Assembly (NCBI RefSeq): GCF_900074915.1
Contig: NZ_LT222319.1
Location: forward strand, 3,691,001-3,755,000
Origin: Pseudomonas cerasi
Lineage (GTDB): Bacteria > Pseudomonadota > Gammaproteobacteria > Pseudomonadales > Pseudomonadaceae
Direction of reading: 5' to 3'
DNA: 64,000 nucleotides
Shown here: piece by piece, positions 1-9,489 of the stretch
How positions within the stretch are numbered: the first letter of the stretch is position 1
Layout: each line of letters starts with the position of its first letter
Translations under genes and position numbers: made by a program
The notes under the pieces: model-generated
The model's database searches: none
What the model was told of the DNA's origin: nothing
Seen by the model: the letters and a program-made list of their open reading frames with translations, nothing else

Positions 1-3000
1 AGCGGCGTGTGCTCATGCTCGCGCAGGGCAAGGTTTTTCGCCTGTACCTGATGCACCCAGTCGGCCACCGTCTGCTCGGCACGCGGGCTGGCGATGACCG
101 GCAGGGTGTTGATGAATAGCCCCAGCTGTTCTTCGACACCCTGCAACTCGGCCGGACGCCCGGCCACGGTCGCGCCAAAGGTTACGCTGGACTGGCCGGT
201 GTAGCGTTGCAGCAGCAACAGCCAGGCCGATTGCAGCAGCGTATTGAGGGTGACGCGCTGCTCGCGAGCAAATTCGCTCAAACGTCGGGTGCCGTCGCTG
301 TCGATCAGCTGGATGTAGTCGCCGTAGCCCTGCCCCTCGGCCGAGGACTTGAACGCTTGCAGCAAGCGGGTCGGCTCATCCAGTTCCGCCAGCTCCGCAG
401 TCCAGAAACGCTCGCTGAGGGCGGCATCCTGATGCTGTAGCCACTGAATGTAATCACGATAGCGACCCGCCTGTTTCGCTGGCATCTGCCCGCTGTAGCG
501 TTGCAGCACTTCACCGAGCAGGCGCGAGCTGCTCCAGCCATCCATGAGGATATGGTGGCTGGTATACACCAGATGCCACGCGTCTTTGGCGGTGCGCAAC
601 ACGGCCAGGCGTAACAATGGCCCTTGCGCCAGATCGAAGCCTTGCTGACGGTCGGCCTGCGCCCAGTCGCCGAGCCAGCTTTCTGGCTGACCGCGCGCAT
701 CCAGCTCGACAAAAGGCACCTCGACCTGACGCTGCACCACTTGCAGCGACTGCTCGCGCTGGCTGACAAAACCGCTGCGCAGCACGTCGTGATTGTCCAC
801 CGCGGCCTGCCATGCATCGCGGAAACGCGGCACATCCAGCCCGCGAATGTCCACCCGCAACTGATTGATGTAGTTGCCCGCGCCTTCATCGAACAGCGAA
901 TGAAACAGCATGCCCTGCTGCATCGGCGACAGCGGGTAGATATCCTCGATCTGGTCCGCAGCAATCGGCAGATCGTCAAGCTGCGCCTGGGTGAGGCGCG
1001 CCAGCGGGAAGTCCGAAGGCGTGACGCCTTGATGCCCGGCCGTGCAATGTTCGATCAGGGTGGTCAGCGCCTGCTCGTAGCGACGCGCCAGGGTGTCGAT
1101 GGTCGAGGCGTGATACACCTCGCGGCTGAAGCTCCAGTCCAGTTGCAACTGGCCGTCGAACACCTGACCGTTGAGGCTCAGCCAGTTGCCCAGCGGCCCG
1201 TCCTCGCACAGCGCAGTGCCTGAACTGTCGGCACTCGGTACGAACAGCGCGCCTTGGTGTTCGTTGAAGCTGCCGTCGAACTGGCCCAGGTAATTGAACG
1301 TGACCCGCGCCTGCGGCAAGGCAGCCAACTGCTGCGCGAAAGACGCCTCGCCCATATAGCGCAACACGCCGTAACCAATGCCCTTGTCGGGCACCGCACG
1401 CAATTGCTCCTTGATGCCGCACAGGCTTGCACCTGGCGCGATCTGCGGCGTGAGGCGCACCGGAAACAGGCTGCTGAACCAGCCTGCGGTGCGGCTCAGA
1501 TCGGTATCGTCGAACAGGTCTTCACGGCCATGCCCTTCCAACTGGATCAGCACCGAGGGCTGCTGGCTCCATTCGCAGAGGACCTGGGCCAGCGCCGTCA
1601 GCAGCAGATCGTTGACTTGCGTGCGGTACGCGGCGGGCGCGACTTTCAGCAGCTTGTGGGTCAGGTCCCGGCTCAGCCAGGAAGAGGCATGCGCCGCGTC
1701 GCGATTGCGCATCGTGCCTTCGGGCTTGTCGCGAGGCAGTGGCTGGTCTTCGCCCTGCAAGGCCTGCAGCCAGTAATCGCGCTCGGTGTTCAGCTTCTGG
1801 CCGGTCGCATACTGTTGCAATTGCTCGGCCCAACGCTTGAGCGACGTGGTCTTTGCCGCGAGTGCTACCGGCTGGCCCTGCGCCAGGGTGAGGTACGCCT
1901 GTTGCAGGTCCTCCAGCAGCACCCGCCATGACACGCCGTCCACCACAAGATGGTGAATCACCAGCAACAGGCGCTGTTCGCCTTGTGGCAGGTTGATCAG
2001 CACGGCACGCAGCAGCGGGCCGTTTTTCAGGTCCAGGCTGCGCTGCGCCTCATCAGCCAGCTCAGGCAAGCGCTCGATGCTGTCCAGTTCATGGGTCCAG
2101 AGCAGCTCGCGAGTGTTCAGCGCGCCGAAGGTGGCCTGCCATTGGCCGCTCTGCTGGGTGAAACCCAAGCGCAGTGCGTCGTGCTGTTCGACCAGCGCAG
2201 TCAATGCAGTCTGAAGATAAGTGGCCTCCAGCGTTTGCAACGGCTTGAGCATCAGCGCCTGATTCCAGTGCTGACGCTCGGGAATGTCCAGCTCGAAGAA
2301 ACGCGCCTGAATCGGCAGCAACGGCAACGAACCGCTGATCTGCTCTGCCACGGCGGCGGGCTTCTTTTGAATCAGTTTCGCCACCGAGGCCAGTTGGCCG
2401 ATGGTCTGCTTTTCGAACAGCTGCTTGGGGCTGAGCTTGATGCCCTGACGCTTGGCGCGGGCGATGATCTGCAGACTGAGAATCGAATCGCCGCCCAGCT
2501 CGAAGAAGTTGTCGGTGCTGCCGACCTGTTCCAGCTTGAGGACATCCGCCCACACGGCGGCGAGCTTTTCCTCGATCTCGCCGACTGGCGCGGTGTAGCG
2601 CTGTTTGACCACGCCAGGCTTAGGCAAGGCGCGCTTGTAGAGCTTGCCGTTGGCGGTCAGTGGCAGACTGTCCAGCAGCATGATCTGCGCGGGCACCATG
2701 TAGTCCGGCAAGCGCGCAGCCAGTTGCTCGCGCAAGCTGTCGACACTCAGGTCAGCCCCGCCTGCCGCCACGCAGTAGGCCACCAGTTGCAGGCGGGTCT
2801 GATCGTCATCGATGGGCAACGCCAGTACGCTGACCTGCGCCACCGAAGCCAAGCCCAGCAACACCCGCGCGACCTCTGCTGGCTCGACACGATAGCCGCG
2901 CACTTTGACCTGATCGTCGGCCCGGCCGATGAACTCCAGCAGGCCCTGATGAGTGCGGCGCATGCGGTCGCCGCTGCGGTAGACCCGCATGCCGTCGCCC

Positions 3001-5675
3001 GCGAACGGGTCCGGCACGAAGCGCTCGGCGGTCAGCGCGGGCTGGCCGATATAGCCCAGCGCCACGCTGTCGCCGCCGATGTACAGCTCGCCGGCAACCT
3101 GAGTGCCCACAGGGTTCAACACGTCGTCCAGCACATAAGCACTGGCCCCTGGCAACGATGTGCCGACTGGCACGCTGCGCAGAAGGTCGCCAGAGTTCAC
3201 CCCAGTGGATACACATACATCCTGTGGGAGATACACATCCTGTGGGAGCGACATCAGCACCTCATAAGTCAGCACACCAACCGTGGTTTCGCTCGGCCCG
3301 TAGTGGTTGATTACCCGGCAACCCGGCTTGAGCTGACGCACCTGCTCGATCAGCGCGGGCGAGCAGGCTTCTCCGCCGACAATCAGCGCATGCTGCGGCA
3401 GTACGTCGGCTGTCCGGCCGGCCTGCAACAGCGCGGCCAGATGACCGGGGACGATTTTCAGCACGCCCACCTGATGCTCGGCCATGTAGGCCGAGAAGGC
3501 ATCCGGATCGAAACCCAGCGCCTCGGTCAGCACGTGCAGCGTGCGTCCCGAACACAGCGCGCCGAACAGTACGGTATGGCCGAGGTCGGCGGCGATGGTC
3601 GAGACCAGCGCCATGCTTGCCTCGGGGGCCAGTTGCAGCTGTTCCAGCAGGCCGCGCAGGTAACTGGCCAGCGCACCCTGGCTGACCAGCACCCCTTTTG
3701 GCTGGCCAGTCGAGCCGGAGGTATGAATCACATAGGCCGCCGAATCGGCTGAAGACAGGATGTCGGGGCGGCTGACAGGCAGGTCCTGCCACAGCGCAGG
3801 CTTCCAGGTCAGGCCCTGACAACCGGCAACACCCAGTGACGTCTGCCGCACATCACCCTCGGCACACAGCAGCACCCCGGCCTGCGCATTGACCAGCATC
3901 TGTTGCAGTCGCGCATCGGGGGCTTTGACGTCCAGCGGCATGTACACGCCGCCGGCCTTGAAAATCGCCAGCACGACCGTCAGCCAGTCCAGCGAACGCT
4001 CCATCAATACTGCGACCGGCTGGCCCTCGCTGATGCCCATGCGGATCAGGTGATGAGCCAGCTGATTGGCGGCCTGCTCCAGTTGCAGCGTGGTCAGCGT
4101 GCGCTCCAGGCAGCGGGCTGCCTGGGCATGAGGTTGCCGTTCGACCTGTCGGTCCCAGAGTTGCAGCATCTGCGGTGCGGGTTCGCGAGCGTCGCGCCTT
4201 GGCTCGACCGCGAGTGCTCCCAGGCTGAACAGCGGTGCCTGCGGCGCGTCGAGCAGGGTTTCGAACAGCGCTAGCAGTTCAGGAATAAAGCCTTCGACGG
4301 TCGAGCGTCGATACAGGTCGCTGGCGTAGGCCATGTCGCCGTGGATCAGTGTGCCGTCGTCAGTGATGTCCAGCGCCAGGTCGAAATGCGCGCCCTGTTT
4401 GTCGAAGGCATACTCGCTGACCTCCAGCCCGGCCAGCCTCAGCGCAGTTTTCTGCTTGAGGATCACGTTCTGGTTGAACTTGGCCTGAAACAGCGGGTTA
4501 TGGCCCAGGCTGCGCTCGGGCGCCAGTTGATCGACCAGTTGCTCGAAGGGCACGTCCTGATGCGCCTGCGCACCGAACGAGGTGTCGCGAATCTGCGCCA
4601 GCAGGTCAAGGTAGCTTAGGCGTTCGTCCACTTGGCAGCGCAAAACCTGAGTATTGATGAAGAAGCCGATCAACCCTTCGGTTTCCGCACGACCGCGGTT
4701 GGCATTCGGCACGCCGATGCGGATATCGCGCTGCCCGGCCTTGCGCGACAGAAACAGCGAAAAGCCGGCCAGCACCAGCATGAACAGGGTCATGCCCTGC
4801 GTTCGCGCAAAGGCGTTGAGCCGCTGCGACAGGTCAGCACCGAAATCGAAGCGCAGATGCTCCCCCTGGTAGCTCTGCGTGGCCGGACGCGGGAAATCCG
4901 GTGCGGCGTCCAGCAGCGGTTGCTCTTCGCCCAATTGGTTACGCCAGTAGTCCAGCTGACGTGCGCCCTCACCCGCCTCCAGCCAGCTGCGCTGCCAGAT
5001 CGCATAATCGGCGTATTGCAGCGGTAGTTCGGGCAGCGTGGGCTCACGGCCTTCGCAGTACGCCTGATAGCAGTGCACGAACTCCTGAATCATCACGTCC
5101 ATCGACCAGCCGTCGGAGACGATGTGGTGCATGCTCACGACCAGCACATGTTCATCGTCCGCGAGGCGAAACAGGTGCGCGCGCAACAGCGGCCCCGTGC
5201 GCAGATCAAACGGTTGGCCCGTGACGGTGGCCACTCGCAGCGCCAGCTCGGCATCGCGCAGTTCGACATCGGTCAAACCGGCCAGATCGATACACTCCAA
5301 CACGATTGTCTGGTCGTGCAACAAGACTTGCTGCGCCTGATCGCTATCAGTGTGAAACACCGTGCGCAGCACCTCGTGGCGCTCGATCAGGTGATCGAAC
5401 GCACGACGCAACGCCGACTCATTCAACGTGCCGTGCAGACGCAGGCCGGTGGTCATCTTGTAGGCGTCGCTCGAGGGATCGAGCTGCCAGAGGAACAGCA
5501 GGCGTTGCTGAGCGAAGGACAGCGGAATGGCGCTGACATCATGCCGACTGACCGGCACCGGCAACAGGCTGAAATCCTTGCCTTCCTGGCGCAACCGGGC
5601 GAGGAACTGCTGGCGTTGCTCCAGCGACAGGCCGACAAAACGTTTCGCGATGCGTGCAGCAGTGGTCCCGGTCAT
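1..5675 (-). CDS. Pyoverdine side-chain NRPS, C-A(Asp)-T-E-C..., 3' part beyond window
   Basis: Minus-strand frame starting at ATG 5675-5673 stays open to base 1, at least 1891 codons, so the C-terminal modules lie outside the window. The start overlaps the stop of the preceding NRPS (ATGA), indicating translational coupling. Domains: condensation (HHIVSDGWS near residue 182), adenylation (TSGSTGQPKG near 655), carrier (FFELGGDSILS near 1058), epimerisation (HHLVVDGVSW near 1240, EGHGRE, NYLGQFDGSF), then a second condensation domain (HHILMDGW near 1708). The adenylation pocket residues read D-L-T-K-I-G-H-V-G-K, the aspartate code as I recall it. An E domain after this module predicts a D-configured residue. 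With the SyrP-like hydroxylase nearby, this is inferred to install D-beta-hydroxy-Asp, an Fe(III) ligand of P. syringae pyoverdine. It corresponds to PvdI/PvdJ-type enzymes; no symbol is given because the full module order is not visible. A duplicated REP-like insert lies in the A domain. Confidence 0.9.
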   Translation of the reverse strand, partial: MTGTTAARIAKRFVGLSLEQRQQFLARLRQEGKDFSLLPVPVSRHDVSAIPLSFAQQRLLFLWQLDPSSDAYKMTTGLRLHGTLNESALRRAFDHLIERHEVLRTVFHTDSDQAQQVLLHDQTIVLECIDLAGLTDVELRDAELALRVATVTGQPFDLRTGPLLRAHLFRLADDEHVLVVSMHHIVSDGWSMDVMIQEFVHCYQAYCEGREPTLPELPLQYADYAIWQRSWLEAGEGARQLDYWRNQLGEEQPLLDAAPDFPRPATQSYQGEHLRFDFGADLSQRLNAFARTQGMTLFMLVLAGFSLFLSRKAGQRDIRIGVPNANRGRAETEGLIGFFINTQVLRCQVDERLSYLDLLAQIRDTSFGAQAHQDVPFEQLVDQLAPERSLGHNPLFQAKFNQNVILKQKTALRLAGLEVSEYAFDKQGAHFDLALDITDDGTLIHGDMAYASDLYRRSTVEGFIPELLALFETLLDAPQAPLFSLGALAVEPRRDAREPAPQMLQLWDRQVERQPHAQAARCLERTLTTLQLEQAANQLAHHLIRMGISEGQPVAVLMERSLDWLTVVLAIFKAGGVYMPLDVKAPDARLQQMLVNAQAGVLLCAEGDVRQTSLGVAGCQGLTWKPALWQDLPVSRPDILSSADSAAYVIHTSGSTGQPKGVLVSQGALASYLRGLLEQLQLAPEASMALVSTIAADLGHTVLFGALCSGRTLHVLTEALGFDPDAFSAYMAEHQVGVLKIVPGHLAALLQAGRTADVLPQHALIVGGEACSPALIEQVRQLKPGCRVINHYGPSETTVGVLTYEVLMSLPQDVYLPQDVCVSTGVNSGDLLRSVPVGTSLPGASAYVLDDVLNPVGTQVAGELYIGGDSVALGYIGQPALTAERFVPDPFAGDGMRVYRSGDRMRRTHQGLLEFIGRADDQVKVRGYRVEPAEVARVLLGLASVAQVSVLALPIDDDQTRLQLVAYCVAAGGADLSVDSLREQLAARLPDYMVPAQIMLLDSLPLTANGKLYKRALPKPGVVKQRYTAPVGEIEEKLAAVWADVLKLEQVGSTDNFFELGGDSILSLQIIARAKRQGIKLSPKQLFEKQTIGQLASVAKLIQKKPAAVAEQISGSLPLLPIQARFFELDIPERQHWNQALMLKPLQTLEATYLQTALTALVEQHDALRLGFTQQSGQWQATFGALNTRELLWTHELDSIERLPELADEAQRSLDLKNGPLLRAVLINLPQGEQRLLLVIHHLVVDGVSWRVLLEDLQQAYLTLAQGQPVALAAKTTSLKRWAEQLQQYATGQKLNTERDYWLQALQGEDQPLPRDKPEGTMRNRDAAHASSWLSRDLTHKLLKVAPAAYRTQVNDLLLTALAQVLCEWSQQPSVLIQLEGHGREDLFDDTDLSRTAGWFSSLFPVRLTPQIAPGASLCGIKEQLRAVPDKGIGYGVLRYMGEASFAQQLAALPQARVTFNYLGQFDGSFNEHQGALFVPSADSSGTALCEDGPLGNWLSLNGQVFDGQLQLDWSFSREVYHASTIDTLARRYEQALTTLIEHCTAGHQGVTPSDFPLARLTQAQLDDLPIAADQIEDIYPLSPMQQGMLFHSLFDEGAGNYINQLRVDIRGLDVPRFRDAWQAAVDNHDVLRSGFVSQREQSLQVVQRQVEVPFVELDARGQPESWLGDWAQADRQQGFDLAQGPLLRLAVLRTAKDAWHLVYTSHHILMDGWSSSRLLGEVLQRYSGQMPAKQAGRYRDYIQWLQHQDAALSERFWTAELAELDEPTRLLQAFKSSAEGQGYGDYIQLIDSDGTRRLSEFAREQRVTLNTLLQSAWLLLLQRYTGQSSVTFGATVAGRPAELQGVEEQLGLFINTLPVIASPRAEQTVADWVHQVQAKNLALREHEHTP
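3209..3248. repeat. In-frame tandem REP-like duplication inside the Asp adenylation domain
   Basis: A 22-base copy (3209-3230) and an 18-base copy (3231-3248) of the same sequence, both ending in CCTGTGGGAG, lie side by side. They differ by a 4-base gap. The second copy runs on into CGAC and so resembles the start of the P. syringae REP element (TGTGGGAGCGAGC) seen at 9319 and, inverted, at 17285. On the coding strand it adds the repeated residues LPQDV-Y-LPQDV between the YGPSETTVG motif (A5) and the SVPVG segment, with the reading frame kept. Confidence 0.7.
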
Positions 5676-8600
5676 GCGCCGAATTCCTCCAGTGAATCCA
5701 TGAACTGGTCCATGTCGCTCCAGTCGTTGTCCGTGCTGTTGTCGGTCAGCGCTGCCACTTCGACGGCGAGCTCACTGAGCAGCGGCTTTTCAAACAGAGT
5801 GCGCAGCGGCAGGCTGATGCCCAACTGCGTCTTGATCCGGGCGATGACTTGCGCGGCGAGCAGCGAATGCCCGCCCAGTTCGAAAAAGTGATCGTCCAGA
5901 CCCACCTGAGGCGCATGCAGGACGTCCTGCCAGATGGCCGCCAGGCAGATTTCCACCTCGCTGCGCGGCGCCCGATAACGCGCCTGCAACTGGCTTGAGT
6001 CGGGGGCTGGCAATGCCTTGCGGTCCAGCTTGCCGCTGGGCGTCAGGGGCAATTCGGGCAACAGCAGCATGTGCGTCGGCACCATGTAATCCGGCAGGCA
6101 GGCTTGCAGCTGGATGCGGATGCTTTGGCGCAGGGCCGACTGTTTGGCCTCTGTGGTGGCGGCAATGTCCGGCACGGCGTAGGCGACCAGCTGCGTGCCG
6201 CCCGCCAGTTCGACGGCCAGCACCACAGCCTCGTGCACGCCCGTGCATTGCTGCAGGCGCGATTCGACCTCGCCCAGCTCGATACGGAAACCGCGAACTT
6301 TCACTTGATGATCGACCCGGCCAATGTACTCGACAGCGCCATCGGCGCGCAGTCGGGCGCGGTCGCCGGTACGGTACAGGCGCTCACCGCTGACAAACGG
6401 ATCGGCGACGAAACGTTCGGCGCTCAGGCCGGGCTGGGCGTGATAACCCCGCGCCAGACCAGGACCGCCGATGTACAGCTCGCCCACCGCACCTTGCGGC
6501 AGCAGGTTCAATTGATCGTCGAGAACGTACAGGCGTCGTCCTGCCAGCGCCTGACCGATCGGCACGCCGCGCCAGGACACCTGCGGCGGGGTCAGCGTGC
6601 TGCAATCATGAATGCTCGACACCACGGTGGCTTCGGTCGGGCCGTAGGTATTGAGCAGGCGTACATGCCCCAGCCCTGCCTTGTGCCACAGGCGCAGACC
6701 TTCCACGGCCATGGCTTCGCCGCCGACATGCACCTGGCGTAGCGCGCCGTAATGCGCGGGCGGGCTGGCGGCGAAGTCCTGAACCAGCGTCAGCCAGTAG
6801 GCCGCTGGCAAGTCGGCGAGGGTCACGCCGTGCTCGACGATGGTCTGATGGAAGGTGGCACTGTCCCACAGGCGTTCGTCACGCAGGACAACGGCCGCAC
6901 CGCGACACAACGGTGGGTAGAACTGCTCGACGAAGCCATCGAAGCTGTGGGTGGCGAATTGCAGGACCCGGTCGCTTTCGCGCAGGTCACTGTAGTCCGC
7001 CCCCAGGGTGACGAACTCGGCCAGCGCCGCATGACTGATCGCCACGCCTTTGGGCCGCCCGGTCGACCCCGAGGTGTAAATCACGTAGGCCAGACTGGCC
7101 GGATCGATCGGGCCGTCGAGGTTTTGCACGCTGGCGGCTTCGCTGCTCATCCGATCGATGCACAGGCATTGAATGTCAGCCGGTTCAGGCAGCCTGGTCA
7201 GCTGATCACTGTGGGTCAGCAGCAGTTTCACGCCACTGTCCGCCAACACATGACGCAAGCGTTCGCTCGGCGCATTCAGGTCCAGCGGTACATAAGCGCC
7301 GCCAGCCTTGAGCACGGCGAGCAGCGCCACGGGCATGTCCAGCGAACGACCCAGCGCCACGCCGACCAGCACGTCCGCGCCGACACCTTGCTCACGCAGT
7401 TGCCAGGCCAGACGGTTGCTGCGCTCATTCAGTTCGGTGTAACTCAGGCTGGGCGCCTGGCCTTCACCGGCGAGGATCAATGCCGGGGCGTCCGGTGTGC
7501 GCTGCACTTGCGCTTCGAACTGGCGATGCGCGGGGGTTGTGGTGTCGGCTTTGGTGGCGCTGTCGACATCCAGCAGTTGCGTGCACTCGTCGGCAGAGAG
7601 CATCGACAGTTCGGCGATGGTCTGCAGCGGGTCAGCACACACCGAGGCCAACAGGTTGCGCCAGTGCCCGGCCAGACGAGCGATGGTCGACTCGTCAAAA
7701 ATGTCGGTGGCGTAGGTGAAGGCGGCATGCAGTTGCTCGCCTTCACCGCTGGTGGCCAGCATCAGGTCGCTGGCGGCGGCGTGCGAGCGTTGCGCCAGTG
7801 CCTGTTGTTCGGCAGGCAGATTGGCCACGCGCAAGCCGCCGCTCAACTGCTTGTCGAGCAGGTCAGCCACCACCGGCTGGTGATTGAACATCACCTGAAA
7901 TAACGGGTTATGGCTCTGACTGCGCTCCGGCTGCAGGGCGTCGATGATGGCGTCGAATGGCAACTCCTGATGCGCCTGGGCACCGGTCGAGGCATCGCGG
8001 ACGATATTCAACAGGTCGACGAAGCGGGTCTGCGCCGTCACTGCACTGCGCAGTACCTGAGTATTGATGAAGCAGCCGACCAGCCCTTCGGTTTCGCTAC
8101 GGGTGCGGTTGGCGATCAGACCGCCGACACGGATATCGGTCTGCCCGCTGTAGCGATGCAGCAGGCTTTTGAAGGTCGCCAGCAGCACCACGAACAGGGT
8201 TACGCCCTGGCGTTGCGCGAGGCTTTTCAGGTTGCGCAGCAGCTCGGGCTCCAGTGCCAGCTCCAGGCGAGCGCCGTCGTGGCTGGGCAAGGCCGGATAG
8301 GGACGGTCGGTGGGCAGCTCCAGCAGCGGATGCTCGTCGCCCAGGTGGCTGCGCCAGTAGTCCAGCTGACGCTCCTGCTCACCGGCTTCCAGCCAGCTGC
8401 GTTGCCAGACCGCGTAATCGCGGTACTGCACAAGCAGCGGCTGAAAAGGTAGCGGTTTACCGGCCAGCAGCGCGTCGTAGCCGCGCAGCCATTCGTCGAT
8501 CAGCACGTTCATCGACCAGCCATCGGTGATCATGTGGTGCAGGTTGAGCAGCAGCAGGTGCTCCTGTTCGGCCAGACGCAGCACCTGCACGGTGAACAGC

Positions 8601-9082
8601 GGCCCGCGCTGCAGATCGAAGGTTTGCGCGGCCTGTTCGGCGATGGCCTGACGCGCACTGGCCCAGCCCTGCCCGGGCGGCAAAGCGCTCAGGTCGGTCA
8701 GGCGGATGCTCACTGGCGCTGGCGGCGCGACACGCTGAAACGCCCGGTCGCCCTCCTGGCCGAAGGTGGTGCGCAGGCTTTCATGTCGCTCGACCAGCGC
8801 ACTGAAGGCCCGCTCCAGCAAAGGCAGCTCCAAAGGACCGTTCAGGCATACCGACATCGGCAGGTTGTAGGCCGCACTGTGCGGGTCCAGTTGCCAGAGA
8901 AACCACATACGTTGCTGGGCATAGGACAGACCGTCACGCTCGGCCAGCCCGGCACAGGAAGGGATCGGGAACAGCGAGAAATCCATGTTCTCCTTGCGCA
9001 TGCCATCGAGGAACAGGCGGCGTTTTTCAAGGGGTAACTCGACAAAGCGGCGAGCGAGTTTCTGGGCGTGTTCGGGGTTCAT
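5672..9082 (-). CDS. Single-module NRPS C-A(Lys)-T of the pyoverdine side chain
   Basis: 1136 residues, ATG 9082 with AAGGA eight bases upstream. The condensation domain begins near residue 50 (SYAQQRMWFLWQLDPHS) and carries HHMITDGWS near 185. The adenylation domain has YTSGSTGRPKG near 670, YGPTEATVV and the GDRAR core; the carrier has FFELGGHSLLAAQ near 1070. There is no E or TE domain. The pocket residues read D-G-E-D-H-G-T-V-V-K, which matches the lysine code of pyoverdine synthetases as I remember it, so I infer L-Lys, the residue joined to the chromophore in P. syringae pyoverdine. The acceptor C domain should take the acyl-Glu-Tyr-Dab chain from PvdL. The gene overlaps the next NRPS by ATGA, so the two form one transcript. 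A PvdS-type promoter motif lies 55-77 bases upstream. Specificity is inferred; the module structure is plain. Confidence 0.92.
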   Translation of the reverse strand: MNPEHAQKLARRFVELPLEKRRLFLDGMRKENMDFSLFPIPSCAGLAERDGLSYAQQRMWFLWQLDPHSAAYNLPMSVCLNGPLELPLLERAFSALVERHESLRTTFGQEGDRAFQRVAPPAPVSIRLTDLSALPPGQGWASARQAIAEQAAQTFDLQRGPLFTVQVLRLAEQEHLLLLNLHHMITDGWSMNVLIDEWLRGYDALLAGKPLPFQPLLVQYRDYAVWQRSWLEAGEQERQLDYWRSHLGDEHPLLELPTDRPYPALPSHDGARLELALEPELLRNLKSLAQRQGVTLFVVLLATFKSLLHRYSGQTDIRVGGLIANRTRSETEGLVGCFINTQVLRSAVTAQTRFVDLLNIVRDASTGAQAHQELPFDAIIDALQPERSQSHNPLFQVMFNHQPVVADLLDKQLSGGLRVANLPAEQQALAQRSHAAASDLMLATSGEGEQLHAAFTYATDIFDESTIARLAGHWRNLLASVCADPLQTIAELSMLSADECTQLLDVDSATKADTTTPAHRQFEAQVQRTPDAPALILAGEGQAPSLSYTELNERSNRLAWQLREQGVGADVLVGVALGRSLDMPVALLAVLKAGGAYVPLDLNAPSERLRHVLADSGVKLLLTHSDQLTRLPEPADIQCLCIDRMSSEAASVQNLDGPIDPASLAYVIYTSGSTGRPKGVAISHAALAEFVTLGADYSDLRESDRVLQFATHSFDGFVEQFYPPLCRGAAVVLRDERLWDSATFHQTIVEHGVTLADLPAAYWLTLVQDFAASPPAHYGALRQVHVGGEAMAVEGLRLWHKAGLGHVRLLNTYGPTEATVVSSIHDCSTLTPPQVSWRGVPIGQALAGRRLYVLDDQLNLLPQGAVGELYIGGPGLARGYHAQPGLSAERFVADPFVSGERLYRTGDRARLRADGAVEYIGRVDHQVKVRGFRIELGEVESRLQQCTGVHEAVVLAVELAGGTQLVAYAVPDIAATTEAKQSALRQSIRIQLQACLPDYMVPTHMLLLPELPLTPSGKLDRKALPAPDSSQLQARYRAPRSEVEICLAAIWQDVLHAPQVGLDDHFFELGGHSLLAAQVIARIKTQLGISLPLRTLFEKPLLSELAVEVAALTDNSTDNDWSDMDQFMDSLEEFGA

Positions 9083-9136
9083 GGGTCGATCCTTGCTGAG
9101 TGGGGCTGACCGTCGGGCGGGGTCGTATCAACAAGA

Positions 9137-9159
9137 ACGAATTGGCGAGGAAATATTTA
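9137..9159 (-). promoter_or_regulatory. Candidate PvdS iron-starvation box for the side-chain NRPS operon
   Basis: On the minus strand TAAAT (9159-9155) is followed after 15 bases by CGT (9139-9137) and then TC. The known PvdS motif is TAAAT-N16/17-CGT, so the spacing is one base short. It is 55 bases from the NRPS ATG at 9082, a reasonable promoter distance. Confidence 0.6.
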
Positions 9160-9202
9160 GAAAGGTTTCTCGGGGGTGAGGCTCTGCATTGCACCGCGCA
9201 CT

Positions 9203-9308
9203 GAAGAGAGGACGCAGAGCGTCCAGAACTGCATGCCTACGCGGAGCGCAGGCATGATAATCACAAGCCGGACAACCATCGTTACGCACGCTCACGCGTG
9301 GTAATGCC
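9203..9308. repeat. Degenerate member of the GACGCAGAGCGTC palindromic repeat family
   Basis: Contains GGACGCAGAGCGTCC (9210-9224), CAGAACTGCATG, CGCGGAGCGCAGG and then ATCGTTACGCACGCTC. The order of these words is the same as in the tandem repeat at 17022-17245, but this copy has diverged. Confidence 0.65.
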
Positions 9309-9318
9309 ACATGCCATG

Positions 9319-9349
9319 TTGTGGGAGCGAGCTTGCTCGAGAAGAGGCC
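9319..9349. repeat. REP element (TGTGGGAGCGAGCTTGCTCG)
   Basis: The core is the inverted repeat CGAGC-TT-GCTCG (9328-9339), preceded by TTGTGGGAG and followed by AGAAGAGGCC. An inverted copy with GCGAGC-AA-GCTCGC lies at 17254-17285. This is a common intergenic REP of the P. syringae/P. fluorescens group. Confidence 0.8.
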
Positions 9350-9489
9350 ATTGCGCACTCTGCGACTATCGTCCCCACGCTCTGCGTCACACAGCGGCTC
9401 TGTGACCTCAGGTAGATTGAGGTTCGACTCAGGTCACCTTTTCGCCCCTCGGCGACCTACTTTGATGGGGCCAAAGCAGGCAAAGGCGT

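Larger units (their letters stand above)
9083..9489. other. Intergenic region with promoter and repeats, no gene
   Basis: 407 bases between the Lys NRPS (start at 9082) and the 3' end of the SyrP-like gene (stop at 9490). The NRPS-proximal part holds the PvdS-type box. The middle part (9203-9308) belongs to the same GACGCAGAGCGTC palindromic repeat family as 16968-17245 and 50144-50293. A REP element lies at 9319-9349. Nothing in 9350-9489 is recognisable as a gene. Confidence 0.6.

Noticed and set aside
1950..3752. 600-residue plus-strand open frame
   Set aside because: It is antisense to the Asp-module NRPS in a GC-rich region; its translation is rich in Gln, Leu, Arg and His without any domain. 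The same holds for the long plus-strand frames at 20604-23276 and 23751-26039 opposite pvdL.
305..3822. Set of broken minus-strand frames that suggest a frameshifted NRPS
   Set aside because: They are in other frames. The true frame (codons ending at multiples of three) is open from 5675 to 1 and gives a complete C-A-T-E-C series.
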